Shown: positions 1 to 10,746, numbered from the stretch's first letter. The stretch is DNA of 64,000 bases from Cytidiella melzeri (GCA_022592445.1 JABYQR010000156.1:37264-101263), one strand, 5' to 3'. Translations and numbers: made by a program. Notes: generated by a model from the letters alone, not told the origin.

Positions 1-1107
1 GATATGGTCAAAACGACGATCACAAATGTGGTCAACCAGATAATCAGCTTCCCTTGTCTCAAGGACAAGGAGGATCCTCGCGCCAGCCCAAGATTGGCGA
101 ACCCCCGGAGTTCAACGGTACCGATGGCAAGGTCAAGTTCAACGAGTGGTTGAACAAGATCTCTCTGTGGCTTGTCCACGAGAACGTTGCTACTGACAGG
201 CAACGTATTGCCGTCGCGATGAACCGGCTCTCAGGCGCGGCGGCTCAATACATGGAGCCGTGGATCAAGAAGCTGACGAAGGGTCAGACAATAGGAACGT
301 GGGAAGAGTTCGAAAACGAGCTCAAGTACAATACGGTCAACGGGACGACAAGGAGGGCGCTCGAAAGGAGCTTAACGCCTTGTTTAACAACACGGATCTA
401 GCACACAAGAACTTCGTCAAGTACGCGGAACGCTTCCGTACGCTTGGCAGGCTTTCTGGATACGAGGACGACTTGCTTATTCACAAGCTCAAGCACGTCA
501 TCGAGAAGGATATGAGGCTCGTCATGATTGGGAAAGATGAAAATCAAATCCCTACCACATGGCCTCAGTTCCTCGACCTCTTGCTCGACATCCACAAGAA
601 GGTCTATCCGGAGAAAGCACAGGGCCAGATCTTTGCGAAGGAAAAGGATACGTCCACTCCTATGGAGGTGGATGCTGCGGACAAAAAGAAGAAGAAGAAC
701 GAGAAGCGGAACAAGGGCAAAGGCAAAGAGGTGAACTCGACTGAAAAGTCGGAGAAGTTCTGTCACATTCACAAGTCCAAAGGACATAATACGGACGAAT
801 GTAACCTCAACGGCCTTAAGAAAAGCCCGATGACAAGAAGAAGGAGTGAAGAAGGATGGCAAGTCTTCGGCGCCGAAGAAGATTCGGGCAGCAGATGCCG
901 AGGACTCAGGATCGGACAGCGAGGCCGAAGCCCCTAAGGCTTCGTCGTCAAAACAAAAAACGTAAATACCGCGCGCCTAGAGTTGGCGGCTCACATAGAG
1001 GAGGTTCCAACGAAGATGATGAACCTTCGACTCCTCACCCGTCCCCTGACAAGGGTAAAGGGAAAAAGCCGACCAAGGGCAAGGATTTTTTCCGAAGCGT
1101 CATGTGA
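1..1107 (+). pseudogene. gag: Element A gag (5' truncated by window, frameshifted)
   Basis: Capsid-type Gag of a Ty3/gypsy element, which would form the particle that packages the element RNA. The matching region of element C (49740-51565) shows the same order: a capsid domain with a W-L-x-x-I-S-L-W-L motif, a lysine-rich stretch (about 675-730), and a C-x-x-H-K-S-K-G-H motif (about 760-790) in place of a standard zinc knuckle. A one-base loss near 330 splits the frame, and another shift occurs near 830. The last part reads in the frame that ends with TGA at 1105-1107. No ATG can be assigned because the start is outside the window. Confidence 0.82.
1086..1107 (+). promoter_or_regulatory. Candidate -1 frameshift site at gag-pol junction of element A
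   Basis: In the gag frame the codons are GAT TTT TTC, which contain the heptamer T_TTT_TTC (1086-1092), a standard X_XXY_YYZ form. The gag stop TGA follows at 1105-1107. The pol frame is -1 relative to gag and is open across the heptamer. No ATG opens pol at this point. This is the layout expected for -1 programmed frameshifting; I did not identify a convincing downstream structure. Confidence 0.5.
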
Positions 1108-4100
1108 CTCCCTGCGAACATGAACGCTTAGGCCCTGATACCCTCGATCTTTGTACCGTAGATACTGTCAAAAATGTAGCGCGTTCAAAGAATTCATTTT
1201 TTCTACCGGTTACAATTTGGGTATATGGAAAGAAAGTGCAGGTCGAAGCTCTGGTAGATTCAGGAGCCACAACCACGTTCATCAGTAAGTCAGTGGTTGA
1301 AAGTAACAATCTGGTAACAAATCAACTGGCATCACCGTTTAACGTCATCAACGTCGACGGTACTCCCAATAAAGATGGTCAAATCACTCACTCAGTACGT
1401 GCATACCTAGAAATAGGTTCGCACCGAGCAAGACAACACATGCTCGTCACTGATCTCGGTAGTAAACAAATGATTATCGGGATGACCTTCTTACGCCGCC
1501 ACAATCCGGAGATAGATTGGGCAAATGGCGAGTGGAGATTTACCAGATGTCCTGAACTCTGTGCCCCAAGAGCTCGTAAAAACATCACTGTAACTCAAGA
1601 AGAGATCGATGAACTTGAGTTACCTAAGGGACGTTCGGTGTCAGACAACCTGGACGGAATAGGAAGTGTCGACCCGGACAACCCTCACATCCACTGGATC
1701 GACTTAGACGATCCAGAAGACCAAGAAATAGCAGAAATAATCGCTGAACTTTCTGGAAAGGAAGATGAGGGCTTTGAAGACGGCTTTGACGAACAAGAAT
1801 CCGTCAATTGGAAGCCATTAGTACCAAATATCTTTGGGAATTTGGTGACGTCTTTTCAAAGAAAAAATCAGAGCGCATGCCGTTACGCAAACCGTACGAT
1901 CACGCGATCGAATTTGAGGAAGGTGCCTCCCTTCCCAAAGCGGCTAAACTATACCCGCTGTCTCCAATGGAAAAGAATTCTCTAGATCAATGGATCGAAG
2001 AGGAACTCCGAAAAGGTTACATCCGCAAATCGAAAAGTCCGATTGCAGCACCTGTGTTCTTCGTCAAGAAGAAAGATGGCTCGTTGCGCCTTGTGCAAGA
2101 CTACCGAAAACTGAACGACATCACGGTGAAAAACCGGTACCCCATACCTCGCATCAACGATTTAATCAATTCGTTAAGCAAGGCTAAGGTCTTCTCAAAG
2201 ATTGATCTTAGATGGGGATACAATAACGTTCGCATCCGAAAGGGTGACGAATGGAAGACGGCGTTCATCACACACCGTGGCCTTTTCGAAGCCAAGGTGA
2301 TGTATTTCGGTTTCAGCAACGCACCTGCAACGTTCCAAGCCATGATGAATGAAATTCTGAGTGATTTGATCTTAGAAGGACATGTCATGGTGTATCTCGA
2401 CGACATCCTCATCTTCACTGAAGACAAGAAGGAAAACCGTCGTATCACACAGGAAGTGCTCAAGCGTCTACGCGAGAACGATCTATTTGCCAAACCGGAA
2501 AAATGCTTTTTTGAAAAAGATCGCATTGAGTACCTAGGCATGATCATTTCTCACGGACACATCGAGATGGATCCAGCCAAACTCACCGGAGTTACTGAGT
2601 GGCCGCGACCTGAAAAGGTTAAGCAAGTCCAAGCCTTCTTAGGCTTGCCAATTTCTATCGGCGTTTCATCAAGGACTTTGCTAAACATGCGAAACCGCTC
2701 ACTATTCTTACAAAGAAGGACCAACCCTGGATCTGGAAAGATGCTCAGGAACAGGCCTTCCAAAGTCTGAAACAGGCTTTTACGTCAGCACCCATTCTGA
2801 GGATACCAGATGACGAAAACCCTTTCCGTCTGGAAACAGACGCTAGCGACTTTGCTACAGGAGCGGTACTATCACAACTGGACCCAGCTGACAAGCTGTG
2901 GCATCCAGTAGCCTTCTACTCTAAATCACTCAACGTCCATGAACGTAATTATGAGATATACGATAAAGAGTTGTTGGCTATTATCCGCGCCCTGGAAGAG
3001 TATCGTCAACATCTGGAGGGACATCCGATTACCGTAGAAATATGGTCGGATCACCAAAACCTGACATATTTCAGGAATGCCCAGAAGCTGACTCGGAGAC
3101 AAGCGCGATGGGCGTTATACCTCACGCGATTTAATTTCGTGCTCCGGCACAAACCCGGAAAGACCATGCTTACCGCAGATCCTCTGTCCAGGAGGCCAGA
3201 TCATGAAGAGGGGGTAAATTCCGATAACGAGGACAAAATTCTCCTTAAACCCGAGTTTTTTGCCATCTCTGCTATCGAAAACTCTCATGACTCGCCTATC
3301 AACGATGATGAAATCCTAAGACGGGTCAAGGAAGCACTCATGAACGACGAAGTTACCAAGGACTATCAGCAGTTACTTAACTCTGGTCCTAGGGAGTTCA
3401 AGAAATCACTAGAGGAATGGAATTTTGAGAACGGATTACTCCTATACCGTGGAAAAGTCTACATCCCCAAAGATCAGAAATTAGATCTGAGACGCCAAAT
3501 CATCCAGATGCATCACGATCTACCTTCTGCCGGACATCCTGGCAGATGGAAAACGTACGAACTGATCTCGAGAAACTACTGGTGGCCAGGTTTAACCACT
3601 GATGTCAAGAAATACGTGACAGGCTGTGACACATGTCAGCGGATGAAGACTCGTCCGCAACAGCCTTATGGACCACTCATCCCTAATCCGGTTCCGGCCG
3701 AACCATGGGATATCATGACTGTCGACTTGATTACTCAGTTACCGGAGTCTGATGGCTTCAATGCTATCTGCGTAGTCGTAGACCGCCTCACTAAAAGGGC
3801 GCACTTCTTCCCTATTGTAAACGAGTTCTCGGCAAAAGATCTTGCAGCTCTACTCTATGAGAGAGTCTGGACCCTTCACGGGTTACCTTTGCAAATCATT
3901 TCCGACCGAGGTCCACAATTCGCAGCAGATTTATTCCAGGAATGGTGTAAAATGCTAGGGATAGAATCTACAATGACTACTGCATATCATCCGCAGACTG
4001 ATGGTCAAACTGAACGAGTTAATCAAACGCTCGAACAGTACCTGCGTTGTTACGTTGATCAACTACATGACGACTGGGCTAGACTGCTCAGTTCGGCTGA

Positions 4101-4826
4101 GTTCGCATACAACAATGCAGCGCACGAGGGAACTAAGCACTCGCCTTTCTACCTCGAATACGGCAGACACCCTAGAGCTGGTCCAACGCTCACTAAGGAC
4201 CTGAAAAGGTCTGACATGAATGACATCATGTGGAACCGCTTGCAAGCTCAAGAGCATGCTAAGCGGCGTTACAACTTGCGGCTGAACGCATGAAGTGGTA
4301 CTATGACAAGCACGTCCAGAAGGTCCCCTTCAACGAAGGCGATCAGGTCATGCTAGATCTGAGAGACTACCAAAAATCTGGACATAAGCTGTCAGCCAAG
4401 TACTATGGCCCATTCAAGATTGCTGAAAAGCTCTCGCCGGTCACATTCAGACTGGAATGGCCCGAACGTTCACCAAGGATACACCCTGTATTCCATGCAA
4501 GCAAGTTGGTACCGTACAACGAACCTGAATTCGAAGGCCAAAAGCTGGAGATGCCTCCGCCAGATATCATCGACGGAGAAGAAGAATACGAAGTCGAGAA
4601 GATTCTCAAGTCAAGACGTACAGGTCGTGCCAAAAAGCTTCAGTATTACATACGCTGGAAAGGCTACGGACCAAACGACGACACGTGGGAACCTGTAGAA
4701 AACATCACGCACGCTCAAGAAGCGATCAAGAAATTCTACGACGATCATCCCCGAGCTATCGCTCAGCTACGATTTACTGTGTATAAGTCACGAACAACAC
4801 ACCAAGGATCATCCACGATCCAATGA
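1104..4826 (+). pseudogene. pol: Element A pol: protease, RT, RNase H, integrase, chromodomain
   Basis: Domains in order: aspartic protease with a D-S-G-A-T motif (about 1258-1272); reverse transcriptase with V-Y-L-D-D (YLDD codons at 2393-2404); RNase H with T-D-A-S and Y-D-K-E-L (about 2835-2980); integrase with H-H-C-C zinc finger (about 3510-3640) and a D-D-E core including S-D-R-G-P-Q; and a C-terminal chromodomain (about 4576-4750) with aromatic cage residues, in W-K-G-Y and W-E-P. Compared with element C, single-base losses near 1828, 2645 and 4262 break the frame, so no full polyprotein is made. The catalytic residues themselves are intact here, unlike in C. Chromodomains of this class direct integration to methylated H3K9 chromatin in related elements, which fits the nesting seen here. 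Confidence 0.9.
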
Positions 4827-5022
4827 CGCAACCGAGGAGGGTACGGACTAGACTACCATCAGCCAATGAGGTGTGAACCCCGTCAGGGGCGTCGGTAGAA
4901 GCCGCTAGAGTCACTCGGAACTGCTTAGGCACCCTCTTGACAATGGTGAAAAAGTGGACTCAATGACCAAGGTGTTCGTTCAAAACTCTTTGCACGGAGT
5001 TCAAAGCAAGAAGGGGGGGTAA
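4827..5022 (+). other. Element A 3' untranslated region with polypurine tract
   Basis: Noncoding DNA between the chromodomain stop and the 3' LTR. It ends with a purine run (about 5006-5019) two to three bases before the LTR, which is the expected primer site for plus-strand DNA synthesis. The same tract precedes the LTR at 56105. Confidence 0.8.
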
Positions 5023-5747
5023 TGTCACAGATTTTCAATGTTTCTACAAGACTTGCCTTACCAGGCAACGGTATTATTGGGAATATTTAAGCGCTTGTCA
5101 AGCGCTTATCCAGCGCTTATCCGGCGTCTATTTAGGCGCTTATCCAGCGCTTATCTGGCGCTTATCAGGCGCCTATTCCGGCGCTTATTCTCAGTGCCTA
5201 TCAATTGATGCGCTGATGCGCCTCCTGTCTCTGATGCGCTGATGCGCTCCTTTCCTTATCTGTGTATCACATGATAGAACTCTCTGGAACATTGTGGAAC
5301 TTGCTGGAACTATGATGTCATAGCATAGAACATTCCATTAGATGATGTCATAGTTCTTAGAACCTTCTGGAAAAGTCTAGCCTTGTCTTAGAACAAGCTA
5401 GAACAAGTCTAGCCTTGGAGCTGGGTCATGGGGTCAGGTCATGGGGACAATTGCTATTGGTTGATTATTGAAGTGGCACCACTAGGGCATAGGGCATGCT
5501 TAGTAAGGTAGATTACTTCGCTTACTCATGTAGGTATTAGGGGTCTTAGGGTAGTACCTGGGGTCCTCCCCTTCATGTATATATAGAGGCACTCCTGAGG
5601 GCATATCCCCTCAGTCTTATCCACTCTGTTGATCAAGGACTACTTCGTACTCCCCAGTACTCACTCTCACCAACACTCTACTCTCTATCTCACTATCTCC
5701 CCTTCAAGTTTAACAACTATCTGGTGAGTGTAACCTTAACTGTTACA
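5023..5747 (+). repeat. Element A 3' LTR (725 bp)
   Basis: Starts TGTCACAG and ends TGTTACA. It aligns along its length with the LTRs at 47233-47856 and 56105-56783. A TATA box lies at 5578-5585, and the predicted transcript start with self-primer sequence AGTCTTATCCA is at 5613-5623. Near its 5' end (about 5088-5192) it holds a run of short GCGCTTAT-type repeats whose number differs among the three LTRs. Immediately outside is element B integrase. Confidence 0.92.
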
Positions 5748-8521
5748 GCAGCTTGACGATAAAGTCTGTGGTGACGCTTTCCCATGGAGCATTGGGCGGC
5801 TCTAGTGGGTTGAGTGGACCGCGTGGTGGAGCGGGGTATGTCTTCGTTCTTTGACAGGTGTCACATGTGTCTACATAATCATTGACAAAGCGTGTCATGC
5901 TGGGCCACCAGTAGTTCCGAGATAGCAGTTCCAGTGTCTTGTACCTGCCTGGATGTCCGGCGGCGGGTAAGTCATGATGTCTCCGAACCAGTTCCTTTCG
6001 GATTTCGTCATCTTTAGGGACATAAACTTTTCCCCGGAACAATAACAGCCCGTTCTCCACGTTCCACTCTTTGAGTCCCCGACTAAGAAGACGAGGTCCG
6101 AGTTTCTTGACTTTGGCAAGTGCTTCTGCCACTTCAGTCTCTCGCAGAGAACATTCACGGATACGTTTTAACAGGTCTCTGTCTGGTTGTACGCTAGCTT
6201 GCCCCCGTTGAGAAGCAGCGGCTCGGAAGACCTCTGGTCCTAGGACTATTCGTGATAGATTATCTTCTTCGTCCTTGACCTCGTGTTGGCCTAGCCTGGA
6301 CATAGAATCCGACTTTCCCATTGATTTTCCGGGCTTCGGAATGATTTCAAAGTTAAAACGTGAGAGGAACAACGACCAACGTGCTTGACGGCGTGTCAAG
6401 TTACGAGCTGTCTTCCAGTACTCGAGGTTCTTGTGGTCAGAGAAGATAGGGAATTTCTCTGGTAGCCCTTCCAAGTAATGACGCCAGTCTTCAAGGGCTC
6501 GTACAATTGCCATGAGTTCTCGGTCGTAGATCTCATAGTTTCGTTCAGTCTCAGTCATGCCTTCAGACCGATAGGCTACTGGATGCCACGTGCCGTCTTC
6601 GGCTTGTTGTTCCAATACCCCTCCCATTGCATACCCGGATGCATCCGTTTCCAAACGTGTGGGTCTATCAAAACTCCACATTGCCAACACCGGCGCTTCC
6701 ACAAATTGTCGGCGGAGTTCATCAAACGCTGACTGTTCTTCAGGGCCCCATTTCCAAGGAACCTTGCCCGTGAGACGGTCTAAGGGTTTACATATTTTTC
6801 CGAAGTCTTTGATGAATCTCCGGTAGAAGTTTGCAAACCCACGGAATCGGCGAATATCGGAGACATTCTGCGGTACAGGCCACTCAGCCACTGCCTTTAC
6901 TTTGACAGGGTCCATGCGTAACTGATTGTGACCAATGATAACACCAAGATATTCTGTCTCTGAACGCTCAAATTCGCATTTCTCCGGTTTAAGAAACAGA
7001 TCATGTTGTCTGAGCCGTCTCAGAACTTCATGTACCACCTCGCGGTGTTCGGAGATCTCCTTGGAATAGATGAGGATATCATCTAGGTAGACGGTGACCT
7101 TGCCTTCAGCAATAAGATCAGCAAAGATGTCGTTCATCATGTTCTGGAATGTGGCCGGGGAATTGGTAAGACCAAAGAACATGACCGTAGGTTCAAACAG
7201 TCCTCGGTTGGTGACAAATGCAGCTTTGTGTTCATCGCCTTCCTTGATGCGGACGTTATTGTACCCCCATCTGACGTCCAGCTTAGTGAAGAACTTAGCA
7301 CCGCGCAATCTATCCATGAGTTCGGAGATTAACGGCAGTGGATACCTGTTTTTGATAGTGACTTCGTTCAACTTCCGGTAATCCTGCACTGGGCGTAACT
7401 TTCCATCCTTTTTCTTGACAAAGAAGAAGGGTGACGCCATTGGGGATTTCGACGGTCGAATGTACCCTTTCTCTAGGTTCTCTCGGATAAACTTATCAAG
7501 CTCTTCTTGCTCAGGGTGTGACAGCGGGTAAACCTTTGCATGGAATCCTTTTGCCTCCGGAACTAACTCAATTGCATGGTCGTACGACTTGTGTTCTGGC
7601 AGTCGTTGAGATTCCGTTTCAGAGAAAATGTGAGCATGTTGACGATATTGTTCAGGTACCATCTCCTCAAAGGTTTTGACTGGTTTAACCCGGTTCTCGA
7701 CCTCAGCTAGTTCACTAGAGTATGTGTATCCCGCTAGAGTGAACAGGCGTTCGCCTTCCTGTATCATAGGTGTCGGACGTGTACGTACAATGCGTCGGGG
7801 AGTTCCTTTTCCACCGAGCTGAGTAGTGGCCTGTGCCTGTAACTTCGGCAATTCGGCCCCATCCAAACTTCCTGAACCTTCCGTGGTTTCCTCGATGTCT
7901 TCTTCGGCCTCCTCCGTATCCACCGGCAAGTACGGAAGCTGTTCCACAACTTTCCGTAATCCCGGAGTTCTCTTCTTCCGTTTAGGCTCAGCGTTCTCTT
8001 AGCTGCAACCTCTCTCGCTTCATCAACCCGTTGCCTGGGTTTACATGCATCAGGACATCCATCCATCCTGATGATGCCTTCGTACCAATCAATGGTGGGG
8101 TTATGATACCGCAACCAATCGATTCCTATAATTACGTCTTCGGGTCCAATATCAGTGACCGTGAAGATGGTCCTCTCCTCGTGGTCCCCTATCCTCATAT
8201 TGAGAATGGCAACTTCGTCAATAGCCCCGTCTCGATTTGGGGTTCCGTCTATGTTGTACACCGGAATGGGTTGTTTCAACTTCCGGGTTCTGATACGATG
8301 CTCTCGAACAAACCGTTTATGAATGAATAGCGTCGAGGCTCCACTATCAATCATTGCTGCGACTTCTTTAGATCTCCGCACTCCTGAAACTGTGATGGGT
8401 ACGTGAAAATGTTCCGATTCAGAACCAGTCTCTAATACATCAGACGCGAGTACGGAAAATCTATTGTTACATGGTATACGCGGGGCACGTGCTTGCGCAG
8501 CTCGAATCACGGCCCGAATCA
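5748..8521 (-). pseudogene. pol: Element B pol: protease, RT, RNase H, integrase start
   Basis: The protease part (about 8450-8020) has M-I-D-S-G-A-S and the downstream I-I-G-I-D-W-L motif. A frameshift lies between about 8000 and 7947. The remaining frame carries RT with F-V-K-K-K-D-G-K-L-R and V-Y-L-D-D, RNase H with T-D-A-S, E and S-D-H residues, and the integrase H-H-C-C finger (H-H-D-L-P...C-D-T-C). It stops in the first part of the integrase core, right after the first catalytic Asp region, where element A is inserted at 5748. Pol has no ATG of its own at the gag junction and lies in the -1 frame relative to gag. Confidence 0.9.
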
Positions 8522-8528
8522 AAAACCC
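8481..8528 (-). promoter_or_regulatory. Candidate -1 frameshift signal at gag-pol junction of element B
   Basis: On the minus strand the gag codons GAG GGT TTT TGA contain the heptamer G_GGT_TTT (8528 to 8522), with the gag stop (8521-8519) as the next codon. Pol continues in the -1 frame. Five to six nucleotides downstream, GGGC and CGTG (8515-8508) can pair with CACG and GCCC (8491-8483, one bulged base), giving an 8-bp stem. Heptamer, short spacer and stem is the standard layout of a -1 frameshift signal. Confidence 0.6.
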
Positions 8529-9976
8529 TCCTCAAGTCTCTTCTTGAGGTCGGCGTTCTCCGCCCTTAACTTCTCCAGTTCTCCTAGCACGGCTTTGAGT
8601 GTTACTTCCGACACTCCCGACGAGTTCGACGCTTCTTCCTTCTCAGGCTTCTTTTCTTCGGCCCGAGAAGAAGATGCCTCCCCATTGGTAGCAGCTACAC
8701 GTGGTCCACGAGGAGGTGGACGAGGAACTGCAGGCTTGGTGCACGTGCGTGCGATGTGACTGGGATCCGTTGTAAGTTCCTGGCAGTTATAACACCGCCG
8801 ACCTTGTTGCATCTTGGAGGCGTCAACCTCCATAGGGACCGGACCGTTGGAAGCGCGAGGAACCGGAGTAAACCGGGGCTGGGACTGAGTAGGTCTCGAC
8901 GTGGTCGACGAGGGAACAGACGGAATTTTCTTCTCCGTTGTTTCTCTGATGCGGGCATACGCAGCCGCCATTTTCAGAGACCTATCAATCCACCCCTGAT
9001 AGTTCGTTGGCGGAGCTTCGGCAGTTGCCAATCTACCATAGATGTACTCTGGAAGGCCCTTGATGAAGCGGATCTCCTTGTCCTTGTCGCTTAATCCGGA
9101 GATGCGACCCACGTAGGATTGGAAGTCTGTGACATATGTTCCTACGTCACGCGCGTTCTTCTCCTTCTTCTCAGCTCCACAGAGCTTCTCCAACTCACGG
9201 ATAGCAGTATCTTCGGGCGTTGCATCGCCGAAGTACTTCTTGAGCTCAGTTTTAAACTTGGCCCAGGTATCGAGGTTGGCCGGCAAGTTACCGTTGTGGT
9301 CAGCCATATGATCCGTGACCGGTATTGCCCATTGGGCGGCCTTTTCTGACAACCGGTAGATTGCTGTCAGGACCTTGGTTCTTTCATCGGCAATACTGGC
9401 GGTCACCCAGTAAGCCTCGCATTGTGACAAGAACCGTTCTAAGTCACGGCCATGTTCGCCCTTGTATCTATCGGGCTTGGTGTCGTTATTGTTGACCGTG
9501 ACTTGCGGTCTTGGCATTGCTTGTGTAACTGCAGCTACAATGGCTGCAATCAAGGCAGGATCGACTGCGGGTGTTGTCATCGTGACAGGTGCGGAATTTA
9601 TGGGGACGACGGTGGGCGCTTCAGGAGTTACCGGTGGGATTTCCGGTATGGTTTCGGGAATGATGGGATCAGGAATAATGAGGGTATCGTCTGGTGGAGC
9701 CGGTGGGTTTTCCGGTACAACTAAACTGGTATTGACCTCGACTTCTTCAGGAACTCCAACAATCAACGGTATTTGACTGTTATCGCAAGCTACGTATCCA
9801 CGGTATCGTTGTCCTTCTCTGAAATGACGGGATACTACAAACTTTTGATTTCGATTTGGACACGGCTGTTGTTCGCAGATTTCAATATATGCGTGGTCCT
9901 CTTCGTTATCGTAACAGTCCTGAAGATCGTCGGGATCAAAGACGTGGAAATGATTATCGCACTCAATGATTGCTAT
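8519..9976 (-). CDS. gag: Element B gag, no ATG, in frame with ORF0
   Basis: An open frame of 485 codons. The N-terminal part has a C-Y-D...P-C-P-N-R motif shared with element D gag, then a proline- and threonine-rich linker, a capsid region (about 9480-9000) with F-L-S-Q-C-E-A-Y-W, and a zinc-knuckle-like motif C-x2-C-x8-H-x4-C (about 8800-8745), longer than the usual C-x2-C-x4-H-x4-C. The end is a short coiled coil. The frame is continuous back to the tandem stops TAG TAA (9982-9977) that end ORF0, and it holds no ATG near its beginning. Gag may therefore be made by readthrough from ORF0, by another splice, or by non-ATG initiation. Confidence 0.8.
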   Translation of the reverse strand: MAIIECDNHFHVFDPDDLQDCYDNEEDHAYIEICEQQPCPNRNQKFVVSRHFREGQRYRGYVACDNSQIPLIVGVPEEVEVNTSLVVPENPPAPPDDTLIIPDPIIPETIPEIPPVTPEAPTVVPINSAPVTMTTPAVDPALIAAIVAAVTQAMPRPQVTVNNNDTKPDRYKGEHGRDLERFLSQCEAYWVTASIADERTKVLTAIYRLSEKAAQWAIPVTDHMADHNGNLPANLDTWAKFKTELKKYFGDATPEDTAIRELEKLCGAEKKEKNARDVGTYVTDFQSYVGRISGLSDKDKEIRFIKGLPEYIYGRLATAEAPPTNYQGWIDRSLKMAAAYARIRETTEKKIPSVPSSTTSRPTQSQPRFTPVPRASNGPVPMEVDASKMQQGRRCYNCQELTTDPSHIARTCTKPAVPRPPPRGPRVAATNGEASSSRAEEKKPEKEEASNSSGVSEVTLKAVLGELEKLRAENADLKKRLEEGF

Positions 9977-9979
9977 TTA

Positions 9980-10710
9980 CTACAAAGGAAGTTTCTCAAA
10001 GTATCCTCCGTCCGCTACAAAAGCAACTCGACTCGTAACCTCCGTCAACCTCTTGCGCAATTGCGTGAAGTTGATCTGTCCCACTGATTGCAAGCCCCAG
10101 TTCAGTGCTTTGAGCTGGGCAGGCGTGCGCGTGGAGAGTACTTCCTCCGTGTGTTCTGTGAGGTACAGAAGTTTGTCGTTGAGTAACAGGACTGATCTAA
10201 CCTGTGAGTCGTTGCGGTCGCGAGTGAGTTCGATCAGGATCTTGAGGCGTCTGGTAGTGGCCTCGATCTTTGGCTTGAGAATGCCGACTTGGTCCTTGAT
10301 GGAAAACTTGTGGAAATCGAGCGTCACAGGTTTTTGTGCGTCTGGGCGAGGTGGCGGGGGTGCCTGGGAGACGCGGTCCTTGAGAGACGGTTTCTCAATT
10401 CGTTCCGCGAGGGTTTGCGCGCGTTCTGTGCGTGCACGTTCCTTGATGGACTCGTTGTCACGAGCAAACTTTTCGTGGTCGAAAGCAGGAAGCCTGGTGC
10501 CCAGGGGATGGTAGTGAGGGCGGCGTGAGACGTAGGATACGATGGCTTCAAGATCCTTTTCTGTGTAGAGACGAGGACGTCCTTGCTCGCGTAGTTCTCG
10601 ACGAGCCTCAAAGAAGGACTCGGGTATGCGGCGACGAATGCGTACGTCCTTGGGCACTATAACCACGAAATGAGATGTAGGATCAAAGGTTCGGGCCAAT
10701 ACAACGTACT
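9980..10710 (-). CDS. Element B ORF0, conserved protein upstream of gag
   Basis: Predicted as two exons. The leader exon ends with A at 10710 and the second exon begins with TG at 10656, so splicing of 10657-10709 makes the ATG. The protein begins M-P-K-D and is about 225 residues. It shares with element D ORF0 an S-Y-V-x-R-R motif preceded by Y-T-E-K, a K-P-S-L block, a D-F-x-K block, and the C-terminal W-G-L-x-x-x-G-x-x-x-F-T-x-L-R motif. Element C ORF0 shares the last two blocks more weakly. No zinc finger, enzyme motif or membrane segment is visible; it is charged and mostly helical in appearance. Function unknown. It ends at TAG TAA, in frame with gag. Confidence 0.68.
10657..10709 (-). 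other. Intron splitting the ORF0 start codon in element B (53 bp)
   Basis: The donor is GTACGT (from 10709), the acceptor TATAG (to 10657), and a TTGAT branch-like motif lies inside. Before splicing the codon ahead of CCC AAG reads GTG; after splicing it reads ATG. The same arrangement occurs in element D at 60647-60715. Confidence 0.6.
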
Positions 10711-10711
10711 G

Positions 10712-10746
10712 GTAAACCGGGGGGACTAAACTTTTATAAACTTTGG
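10712..10746 (-). promoter_or_regulatory. Conserved leader block of element B
   Basis: On the minus strand this holds GTTTATAAAAGTTTAG followed by a run of C, about 10 nt before the intron donor. A very similar block precedes the intron of element D (about 60609-60641). It lies between the LTR and ORF0, where packaging or dimerisation signals usually sit; role unproven. Confidence 0.4.

Larger units (their letters stand above)
1..5747 (+). mobile_element. Element A: chromodomain Ty3/gypsy retrotransposon, 5' part outside window
   Basis: The sequence runs from the middle of gag through pol and a chromodomain to a 3' LTR at 5023-5747. It is a close relative of element C (47233-56783), and comparison shows the window opens inside gag. 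Gag and pol are broken by small indels (near 330, 1828, 2645 and 4262), so this copy cannot act alone. The 3' LTR abuts the truncated integrase of minus-strand element B at 5748, so A inserted into B. The 5' LTR and the rest of B should lie to the left. Confidence 0.93.

Noticed and set aside
1808..2770. Separate RT gene in element A
   Set aside because: It is a frameshifted segment of pol; element C shows protease and RT in one frame.
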